A DNA stretch of 64,000 bases from Beroe forskalii. Its lineage: Eukaryota; Ctenophora; Nuda; Beroida; Beroidae. Under the pieces are notes generated by a model, which saw nothing but the letters and a program-made list of their open reading frames with translations, was not told where the DNA came from and did not search any database. Below are positions 55,150 to 64,000 of the stretch, one piece after another. Made by a program: the position numbers and the translations under genes. Position 1 is the stretch's first letter; the number at the start of each line of letters is the position of its first letter. The stretch is taken from positions 124,001 to 188,000 of the forward strand of contig WFMF01000116.1 in NCBI GenBank assembly GCA_011033025.1, read 5' to 3'.

Positions 55150-56649
55150 CAATACAATCAAAACATAAAAACTGAATTTCATTTTTTTTAAAATACACAC
55201 AGCCACTCATTGCTAAATGTTAAAATCAAACCTGAATTAAACACTGCGACAATGTTTAATAATAATATAATAATATAACAATTTTACTAATAAATAACAC
55301 GATTCATTCTATAAAATTAGCTACTAAACTTCATCCTTCGTTTCCACACCTTATTTCCAAGGTGTCCAAAATAGAATAAAATCCGGCAATCTGAATCCTT
55401 CACTACAATTACATACCTTCACAAGGCACCCCCAATCCAAAGTCAGAATTAGAAAAATATAATTAAAGATGAATAAATATTGTTAAGGTTGATTGAGCCT
55501 GCTTGAATTAACGATGTATTAGGTTATGATTAATAAATAATTGACAGAAATAAATAACTGATGGACATAGTTAGAATCCAAAATAATAAGCATGATTAAA
55601 AACCATAAGCAAAACCAGTAAAAAATGACGAAACTGATTTTATCATAAATAAAAACTACTGTCAATAAAAAACTACTGTCAATAAACAATTAAAAACACC
55701 TGCTCACTATTCAATACTACTTGGTCTGACATAGGTGTTTATGCCTTTCCTATTTGCAATAAACTTATTTTGCATCAAATAGTTATTAAACTTTGATTTG
55801 TTTTCTAGATAACCTTTTCCTTCAATCTTGTCTAATATAAGTTTTGAAACATGCCAATAATTATTATCATTCTCATGCAAACAGTCATTCTTAAAAACTT
55901 CCAAATTACTCTTAAATGAATTGACATCATTAGAGGACTTAACATAGTTAGGTAACTTATTCCAGTAATTACATACTCTTTCAGGTAGAAAATGTGCCCT
56001 TAATTTACAAATATCAGAATCATTAGATTGAGCACTACTATGCAAAATGTTCTTTCTTGACCTACTAAGTCTAAACAAATTTTCACCATATTGAACTTTA
56101 TCATTTAAGATTTTATAAGTCTCAATAAGATCACCTCTTAATCTCCGTTCACCTAAAGTTGTCAGATTAAGTTTCTTTAAACGCTCACTATAAGGTAATA
56201 GTCCAATATCATTGACTAGCCGTGTAAATCTACGCTGTATAGATTCCAATTCTAAAATTGTTGACCAATTACCATAGCAATTACTCATATTCCAGATTTG
56301 AACACAATACTCTAACTTTGGTCTTATTATAGTCTTATAGATACGTGTTAAAATATCTGAATCACGATTAAGAATGTTTCTAGTTACCCAAGCAATCATT
56401 CTGTTAGCATCTTTTAATACAAGAGTTTATGTTGTCATTCCATTTCAATTGATTATTCACAACAACACCAAGATCTTTTTCAGATTGTACACTATTTAAA
56501 ATAACTCCATCGATTCTATATTCATTCATAGGATTCTGATTATAATCAAAGTGCATGACTTTACATTTTTCAGGATTAAACCTAAGAAGCCACAAAGATT
56601 CCCAGTTTTCAAGTGACCTAAGGTCACTGTTAACAGTGTTTTTGTACAA
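55150..56649 (-). mobile_element. LINE 3' part (RT thumb to 3' end), minus strand
   Basis: The coding part ends at 55707, followed by an AT-rich 3' region toward 55150. The 5' side stops abruptly at 56649 at a TTGTACAA palindrome, where plus-strand LINE sequence begins. The exact 3' end is not visible. Confidence 0.85.
55707..56649 (-). pseudogene. LINE reverse transcriptase C-terminal part
   Basis: From 56649: LYKNTVNSDLRSLENWES, LLRFNPEKCKVMHF and SEKDLGVVVNNQLKWNDNIN follow what would be the YADD motif. After one frame change near 56400, MIAWVTRNIL, IYKTIIRPKLEYCVQIWN, ELESIQRRFTRLV, RRLRGDLIETYKIL and ERVCNYWNKLP continue to a stop at 55707. These are the conserved post-catalytic blocks of non-LTR reverse transcriptases (CR1/jockey-like). 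The catalytic motifs are not present here. Confidence 0.92.
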
Positions 56650-57798
56650 ACACCCTCAACATCCCTGCAAACTATACATTTTTACGTAATGATAGGGGTA
56701 CTGGATCCAGAGGTGGGTGTGGATTACTAATAAGCAACAAAATAGCATATGATGACAAAGTAAAAATCACTACTAGCATGCCAAATATTGAAGCTAAGTG
56801 GATAAAAATCAAGAGCAGCAACTATTATATTTGTGGTTTTTATCGTTCAAGAGGTTATTGCAAATTAGATGAATTCTTAGATTATTTCACTGAATGCATG
56901 ATTAAGCTTAAAGGTAAAAAAGTTATATGGATAGGAGACATCAATGTAGATCAGAACAAAATAAATGATGTAGACTATAGGAAACTTGACTCAGCACTTA
57001 AATCTTTTAATATGGTTCAAACCATTCAAAACTATACAAGAATAGCTAGGAGGGGCAATAAGTTTACTTATAGCACTATTGATGTGATTGTAACAAACTG
57101 CTATTCAGATTTCGAATCCTCATCAGTCCTTCCAGAGAAGATAGGTGATCACTTCTCCATTAAATGTGTACTTCAATTTAAAGTAGAATTACCACCTAAA
57201 TTTGAAAAAATATCAATTCGTGATTATAGCAGTAACAATATAAAAGCCTTTCAAACTTATTTAGCAAATACCAATTTAAACTCACTTTTTTGAATGTAAT
57301 CAAGTAGACACTGCTGTATCTATCCTGGGAAACTCATCTTAATAGATACCATGATCACTTTTTCCCTCTAAAGACTATAAAAAAGCATGTAAGTTTCATT
57401 TACAAACCTTCTCAGGAAAGCTTAGCAGCCATTAGGGCTAAAAAGAAACTCCACAGAAAATTTAAAGCAAAACTCCAAAAAGTTATAAAGTCCAATTGTG
57501 GAAGCTGCAATGTATGTAATAAGTGCATAAATGCACACCTTGCATGGGATGAATACAGAAAACAACGTAATCTTACTAATAAAGTTACTAAGAATAACAA
57601 ACGTGAAAATCTTGTAAATGATCTAAAATCAAAAGTGCCAAAAATGATCTTAAAAGGTATATGGAAATCCATAAAAATTGCCACAAATACCCCCAGCAAA
57701 GACTAATACTCAACCTAATGTAGTGAAAATAATATAACTGCTGAAATAATGAACAAACACTTTTGCGAAGTAGGACCAAAGTTAAATGCAACAGTGCC
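56642..57798 (+). pseudogene. LINE endonuclease part, plus strand, running into the gap
   Basis: It opens inside an apurinic-type endonuclease: RNDRGTGSRGGCGLLIS, IEAKWIKIKSSNYYICGFYR, KKVIWIGDINVDQ, FTYSTIDVIVTN and IGDHFSIKCVL, the usual GDIN, IDVIVTN and GDHF motifs. The frame breaks near 57293. A linker follows with a CGSCNVCNKC cysteine cluster (about 57500), RKQRNLTNKVTKNN and IWKSIKIATN, which precedes the RT in such elements. It then meets the assembly gap. The N-terminal start and the catalytic RT are missing. Confidence 0.9.
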
Positions 57799-57799
57799 T

Positions 57800-57899
57800 N
57801 NNNNNNNNNNNNNNNNNNNNNNNNNNNNNNNNNNNNNNNNNNNNNNNNNNNNNNNNNNNNNNNNNNNNNNNNNNNNNNNNNNNNNNNNNNNNNNNNNNN
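57800..57899. other. Assembly gap (100 N)
   Basis: Exactly 100 N, the usual placeholder for a gap of unknown size. It falls inside LINE sequence. The right edge (57900-57965) is made of long runs of T, A and C that look like low-quality read ends. Confidence 0.99.
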
Positions 57900-57965
57900 T
57901 TTTTTTCGGGAAAAAAAAAAATTTTTTGAAACCCCCTTTGAATACCTTCGTTTTTTTTTTTTTCC

Positions 57966-59950
57966 CCCTTGGGGTGTCAGAACATACTCACCTCAAATTT
58001 GATTGTATAAAGTAGTGTTGTAAAGTTTAAAAACATTTAAAACAACCGGATGTACTGCTGAGATAGCTCTAGAATGGGTCCAGAGTTTTCTTGTTGCCAG
58101 GAAACCACTTAACCAGTAAGTAAAGCTTAACAAGCCAATGAAAAGTCGCTTGTTCAGAACGTGTTTTGAAATTATTTGTTTGCTTCCATAAATGTTTATC
58201 AATGGCTATAGTAGACGAGATCATATCAAACTTGCAACTCCAGATGGAATAGTTGGATATGATCTGGACTGCAGGACAAATCTTAAAAAGTTCTGAAGGT
58301 TTATAGCTTTTTCGACCAGATCCTTTTTCTTTCTCTCCTTCAACTTTCGATGATCCATTGATGAAAAAAGGCAATTTTGAGATACTATTTTAGTATCTTA
58401 TATCTTGGTCCTTCGTAAAATTTATAACTGCCAAAAATAATTCAGTCGTTGTGGATCGAAATAAAATAAAGCCCTGCAAAAATATTTGCCACCAACTTGA
58501 CAAACTTTACCGTTATGCTGCTGCTGAGGGGGTGAATCCTGTCACCAACGCTCCTAAAACCAACCATCCTATCATCTTAATCACCAACCCTCCAATGATG
58601 CTCAACTTCAATTTACGCGATGTGTACATGACATTTGTCGATTTCAAATCGTTAAATTTTCAATTAATCCTCTATTCCACTATCATATATACTGAAGCAT
58701 CATTCGATTTCAAATCGTTAAATTTTCAATATATCCTCGGTTCTACTGTCATCAACTGAAGCATCATTCGTCCTTCATCCAGTATATATAAGAGTATAAG
58801 GGATGTTATATACCGGTACCTTATACACGCCCTATAAATATAATATTCCAGACTTTATAATTGCCAATTAACTACTTGCGCTGGTGCAATTATATTTATT
58901 GTTAATGATATTTTGCTCTCTCCCCGACTCACACACAATCGGAGAAAGGGCGCCCTGGATCGTGTAGAAAGTTCGAGATGACATCACTATCATGGGTTAG
59001 AATGTCATTTTTATGACGTCACGGTTTGTATTTCCCGGTGTTGTCTCGAGTTCGAGGGTACTTCGCACCTCCCATTGAGCTGCCTGTGATTGTTGGATCC
59101 CGGTACCCAACTGATTATTTTGTGATTATCCAAAGTTAGGTGGTGTCCCATTAGAATTGTGTTGTGGCAAATAGACAGTCAGTCTATCAGTACAATGGAC
59201 AGAGTTAATAGTTATAGTCATATATCATAGTCCCAACTTCACAGTGGTGAATATTTTGAAGTCGCCAAACAATTTATTTTCGCTTGTGTCACGTGTACTT
59301 TGTTATCATCGGAATTGCTAGTTTCATAAAGATAAGAAGTTTTTGTGTTCTAAATACGGGCATGCATTATTAAGCTATCTGATTCCCCCTATTTTCTTGA
59401 ACAAATTGGTTCGTAATGAGGCTGGAATAAACGTGAACTCTGTTTAACATATGCAGTCTAAGGGGTGACTGCAGTTTTTATGCCTCTGCCATAAAATATA
59501 TTCAGAACAGACAGTGGTTTCCTGCATTTAGACATCAAATAGGTTAAATAACCACCTTATCGGTCAATCATTTGCGATGTTGCTCGAGATATATGTACTT
59601 CAGTAAGCAATGGAACTTTTAGCGAAGTAAAATATAGGTAGAGAGATAGGCCGGTATCCTTTGCTACCGTCATTTTGCCTCCGATATAAACGTCATTTTG
59701 AGTTTGAAGATGGCTCTATAGGATGAAAGGATCTGGCTGGAGCACCACTGCATTTCACTATACTTTATGGCTAGATTAGAATTTCAATCGCAGCAGTTAT
59801 TTTGCAGGGATAATCTGCAAAAGATTTCAGAGGAGACTACCATCATTGAAAGTGTAGCCAATCATATAGTTCACCCATGGCATAGTGGATATATTTACTT
59901 ATCGTGGTTTTGTAAACCAAGATTTGTACACTTGAGAAACACTCGACATT
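57966..59950. other. Spacer, no gene recognised
   Basis: At 58640-58760 a 60-bp segment with GATTTCAAATCGTTAAATTT is repeated once in tandem. 58915-59060 is GC-richer and could be a retroelement edge or a promoter. The frames at 58069-58374 and 58451-58759 have no domain. Confidence 0.4.
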
Positions 59951-59959
59951 TCCCTGCTC

Positions 59960-61010
59960 GGTGACGGTTTCTCTACTCTTACTGACAGTTACTCTACTCT
60001 TGGTGACGGTTACTCTACACTTGGTGAAGTTTATTCTACTCTTGGTGACGGTTACTCTTCCATTGGTGGCGGTTACTCTACTCTTGGTGACGGTTACTCT
60101 ACTCTTGGTGACGGTTACTCTACTCTTGGTGACGGTTACTCTACTCTTGGTGACGGTTACTCTACTCTTAGTGACGGTTTCTCTACTCTTGGTGACGGTT
60201 ACTCTACTCCTGGTGACGGTTACTCTACTCTTGGTGACGGTTACTCTACTCTTGGTAACGGTTACTTTACTCTTGGTGACGGTTACTCTACTCTTGGTGA
60301 CGGTTACTCTACTCCTGGTGACGGTTACTCTACTCCTGGTGACGGTTACTCTACTCTTGGTGACGGTTACTTTACTCTTGGTGACGGTTACTCTACTCTT
60401 GATAACGGTTACTTTACTCTTGGTGACGGTTACTCTATTCTTGGTGACGGTTACTGTACCCCTGGTGACGGTTACTCTACCCTTGGTAACGGTTACACTA
60501 CTCTTGGTAACGGTTACTCTACTCTTGGTGACGGTTACTCTACTCTTGGTGACGGTTACTCTTCTCTTGGCGATGGTTACTCCTGGTGACGGTTACTCTA
60601 CTCTTGGTGACGGTTACTCTACTCTTGGTGACGGTTACTATTTTCTTGGTGACGGTTACTCTTCTCTTGGTGACGGTTACTCCTGGTGACGGTTACTCTA
60701 CCCTTGGTGACGGTTACTTTACTCTTGGTGACGGTTACTCTACCCTTGGTGACGGTTACTTTACTCTTGGTGACGGTTACTCTACTCTTTGTGACGGTTA
60801 CTCTTCTCCTGGTAACGGTTACTCTACTCTTGGTGACGGTTACTCCTCTCTTGGTGACGGTTACTCTACTCTTGGTTACGGTTACTCTACTCTTGGTGAC
60901 GGTTACTCTATTCCTGGTGACGGTTACTCTACTCTTGGTGACGGTTACTCTACTCTTGGTGACGGTTTCTCTACTCTTGGTGACGGTTACTCTACCCTTG
61001 GTAGAGTAAC
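59960..61010. repeat. 21-bp minisatellite (GGTGACGGTTACTCTACTCTT), about 50 units
   Basis: The unit is very regular. Because 21 is divisible by three, all frames stay open for hundreds of codons (for example 59961-60689, a Leu/Val/Thr heptad). These are repeat artefacts, not genes. Confidence 0.97.
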
Positions 61011-61029
61011 CGTCAAAAGCTCCTTGTGA

Positions 61030-62260
61030 GCCTAACATCCCAATAGCTCCAGGGGAGCCCAACAACCCAATAGCTCCAGGGGAGCCCAACAACCCAATAG
61101 CTCCAGGGGAGCCCAACAACCCAATAGCTCCAGGGGAGCCCAACAACCCAATAGCTCCAGGGGAGCCCAACAACCCAATAGCTCCAGGGAGCCCAACAAC
61201 CCAATAGCTCCAGGGGAGCCCAACAACCAATAGCTCCAGGGGAGCCCAACAACCCAATAGCTCAGGGGAGCCCAACAACCCAATAGCTCCAGGGGAGCCC
61301 AACAACCAATAGCTCCAGGAGCCCAACAACCCAATAGCTCCAGGGGAGCCCAACAACCAATAGCTCCAGGGAGCCAAACAACCAATAGCTCCAGGGGAGC
61401 CCAACAACCCAATAGCTCCAGGAGAGCCCAACAACCCAATAGCTCCAGGGGAGCCCAACAACCCAATAGCTTCATGTGAGCCCATCAACCCAATAGCTCC
61501 AGGGGAGCCCAGCAACCCAATAGCTCCATGAGCCCATCAACCCAAGCAAATCACCATGGTCATTGGCTGTGGCAACACCCCACTCTCTTTTGTAAGTGGG
61601 TGGGTGGAGAATAACAGTGTTATCCTCCTCCCAAGAACCATGGCATGGGAGCCCAACAACCCAATAGCTCCAGGGGGGGAGCCCAACAACCCAATAGCTC
61701 CAGGGGAGCCCAACAACCCAATAGCTCCAGGGGAGCCCAACAATCCAATAGCTCCAAGGGAGCCCAACAGCCCAATAGCTCCAAGGGAGCCCAACAACCC
61801 AATAGCTCCAAGGGAGCCCAACAACCCAATAGCTCCAGGGTAGCCCAACAACCCAATAGCTACAGGGAATTCCAACAACCCAATAGCTCCAGGAGAGCCC
61901 AACAACCCAATAGCTCCAGGGGAGCCCAACAACCCAAAAAGCTCCATGTGAGCCCATCAACCAAATAGCTCCAGGGGAGCCCAGCAACCCAATAGCTCCA
62001 TGTGAGCCCATCAACCCAAGCGAATCACCATGGTCATTGGCTATTGGCAACACCCCACTCTCTTTTGTAAGTGGGGTGGGTGGAGAATAACAGTGTTATC
62101 CTCCTCCCAAGAACCATGGCATGGGAGCCCAACAACCCAATAGCTCCATGTGAGCCCAAAAACATTATAGCTCCATCAAACCAAATAGCTCCATATCTAC
62201 ATTTAGCCTAACAACCCAACAGCTCTATGTGAGCCAAATAGTTCCATATGAGCTCAACAA
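61030..62260. repeat. 26-27 bp minisatellite (CCAACAACCCAATAGCTCCAGGGGAG) with higher-order spacers
   Basis: Two blocks of units (61030-61545 and 61645-62010) are each followed by the same spacer of about 110 bp, with CACCATGGTCATTGGCT, CACCCCACTCTC and AATAACAGTGTTATCCTCC. A third, diverged spacer lies at 62335-62430. Open frames on the minus strand (GLLGSPGAI) come from the unit. Confidence 0.96.
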
Positions 62261-62803
62261 CCAAAGCAACTCCCAAGCAATCTAATAACTCCTCACTATT
62301 ACAAAACTGCTGCCAGTTATAATCTACCTATATCAGGTCACAGTTTTTGGCAACACTCTACTTTCCTTTCAAAGTGGGGTGGGTGGAGAATAACAGTGTT
62401 GTTCTCTGCCCCAAGAACCAAGACCTGGAAGCCGTTTGCTCCAAACACAGCTGTTTCCAGTGGGCACATGAACAATATGTACTGAATGCAACACTGTTAC
62501 ACCATATGAAATTTACGTGGTAACTTCATGCATTTAACAAAAAATGCTTGCACCAAAATTTGCTTCCAACCTAGTAGTAGTACAAAATTAAAAAAATACA
62601 TTACAAATTTACCAAATAAACCAATTTACCTAATCAACATGAATACTATAACCACTTTGTCAATGGAAAAAGACCACAAACTTTATTGATATAACAAAAA
62701 ATCATTGCACACCAACTTCGTTAAACTGGGAAGTTTTAGACTAATTATTCCCTTGTATCCAGTGGATAATGAAAATGCAGTTTTTAGAAACGAATAACAC
62801 GCC

Positions 62804-63052
62804 ATCACTTATAGAAAAACCACACAATTTTAAGCTGTCCCAGCATTAAAGTCAACCAAAAAGCCATTCTGATAGATATCAGACATAAATGTTGCGATGA
62901 AACCTACTTGAGAGAGTACATCAATGAAACACAAAAAAGCTTTTCATACACGCCAAAAAGATATGAAAAGGACTTTGATAGTGGATACCTCATCACATGC
63001 AGTAGTAACACCATGGATAACTATGACAAGAATTCATCTTACTATATATAAT
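62804..63052 (+). CDS. Unassigned open frame next to the second Helitron end
   Basis: About 82 codons without stop, no ATG near its start, ending in a TAA at 63050. It includes QKAILIDIRHKCCDETYLRE and FDSGYLITCSSNTMDNYDK. The composition looks coding. It lies just upstream of the Helitron 3' region on the same strand, so it could be the end of a Helitron-carried or captured exon. I recognise no family. Confidence 0.3.
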
Positions 63053-63864
63053 GCGTGTTGTTAATATATATATATTTATTTATTTATGGCGATTCGTTTT
63101 CAAGTAGGCAACGAAAGTCTTTTTTCATCGTGTTGCAAAAACTTTATAATAAATCAGAAAAATAATACGAGATTTTTTCGGCCACCCTGAGGGGTGTGGT
63201 GGGCCACGCCCTTTTTTTCGCAAAAATTAAAGTTTCGAATTTTTCCAAAATTCTTTCGCCATCGAGTTGCTTATGATGAATAAAAATTTTGAGAATTTTG
63301 TCCGAATTATTGGGTCACCCTGAGGGGCGTGGGGGGGCACACCCTTTTTTTCGCAAAAATTAAACTTTCGAATTTTTTCAAAATTCCTTCGCCATTGAGT
63401 TGCTTATGATGAATAAAAATTTTGAAAATTTTGTCCGAATTATTGGGTCACTCTGAGGAGCTGAGAGGCCACGCCCTTTTTTCGCAAAAATTAAACTTTC
63501 GAATTTTTTCAAAATTCCTTCGCCATCAAGTTGCTTATGATGAATAAAAGTTTTGAGAATTTTGTCCGAATTATTGGGTCACCCTAAGGGGCGTGGGAAG
63601 CCACGCCCTTTTTCGGAAAAAAGGATTTTCGAATTTTTTCAAAATTCCTTCGCTATGGAGTTGCTTATGATAAGTAAAGGTTTTGAGAATATTGTCGGCA
63701 ATATTGGGTTACCGTTGGGGGCGTGGGAAGCTTTTTTTTCGTAGAAATTTAAGTTTCGAATTTCCCCTCCAAACTCGCTCGGTCAAATCACTGTCAAAGG
63801 GACATGTGGCCGTTAGCTCATGCGGCTGCCATCATTCGCCGTCCGTAGGACGGGAACCGACTAG
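63030..63864 (+). mobile_element. Helitron 3' region, second copy, plus strand
   Basis: This is the inverse of 10338-11030 joined directly to the equivalent of 13095-13125. It contains five of the 120-130 bp units (63180-63720), then the conserved stretch CACTGTCAAAGGGACATGTG, the hairpin CCGTCC GTA GGACGG (63839-63853), GGAACCGA and CTAG at 63861-63864, then T. The 143-bp satellite and the MITE of the first copy are missing here. Confidence 0.85.
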
Positions 63865-64000
63865 TAAATCTAATGCAACTAACCACACCCTACCGTCAAG
63901 GTAATCTGTGAACTGCACAAATCATAAATTAACAGAGAAAAAGCAAGGTAACTCATAATACAGTATTATATACTAAACATCAGCTATAAAATATGGAAGT
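63865..64000. other. Flank beyond the Helitron end
   Basis: Unique AT-rich sequence with nothing recognised. Confidence 0.4.

Noticed and set aside
59961..60689. 242-codon open frame rich in Leu, Val and Thr
   Set aside because: Produced by a 21-bp minisatellite whose length is a multiple of three; open in several frames and strands.
60619..61515. 298-codon minus-strand frame
   Set aside because: Crosses two different minisatellites; the sequence is only repeat translation (GLLGSPGAI).

Overview
The window is AT-rich animal (metazoan) nuclear DNA. Genes are split by GT-AG introns, and the repeats are of animal type: a Penelope-like element, CR1/L2-type LINE pieces, a mariner, a Helitron, MITEs, tRNA-derived SINE heads and many minisatellites. 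A terminal uridylyltransferase-like gene of the TUT4/TUT7 architecture supports an animal. I cannot name the species; a sponge, ctenophore, cnidarian or other invertebrate would all fit. There are no operons and no prokaryotic features. A 100-N assembly gap lies at 57800-57899.

Three host genes can be read by joining exons across introns with matching phase. (1) A complete four-exon DUF218 gene on the plus strand (1600-2633); its last exon is duplicated in a tandem copy (3376-3529). (2) A five-exon minus-strand gene (27478 down to 7217) for a small single-pass membrane protein of about 120 residues, with a basic juxtamembrane segment and a cytoplasmic tail carrying PTAP and PPPY motifs. Its 14-kb intron holds a Helitron. 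(3) A minus-strand TUT4/7-like gene (exons 42450 down to 39751) with a U1-type zinc finger followed by a catalytically degenerate nucleotidyltransferase domain; an exon at 29202-29433 could be its continuation. Isolated candidate exons lie at 43009-43102 (minus) and near 48606-48720 (plus).

Most of the rest is mobile or repetitive DNA. At 4.7-6.5 kb is a GC-rich, frameshifted Penelope-like element. At 10.3-15.2 kb is a minus-strand Helitron with a hairpin-CTAG 3' end, a broken DUF6570 ORF, a 143-bp satellite and a nested MITE; a second copy of its 3' end lies in the opposite orientation at 63.0-63.9 kb. Two inverted copies of an unclassified 3.6-kb repeat lie at 30.3-37.5 and 43.3-46.9 kb, either side of the readable TUT-like exons. 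The left copy was later hit by a 496-bp SINE-like insert, a mariner and a LINE, and the right copy keeps all three empty sites. From 48 to 54 kb there are several minisatellites, a tRNA-like SINE pair and a 0.6-kb inverted pair. At 55.1-57.8 kb two LINE pieces meet head to head, as in twin priming. At 60.0-62.3 kb there are two large minisatellites whose long open frames are artefacts of the period.
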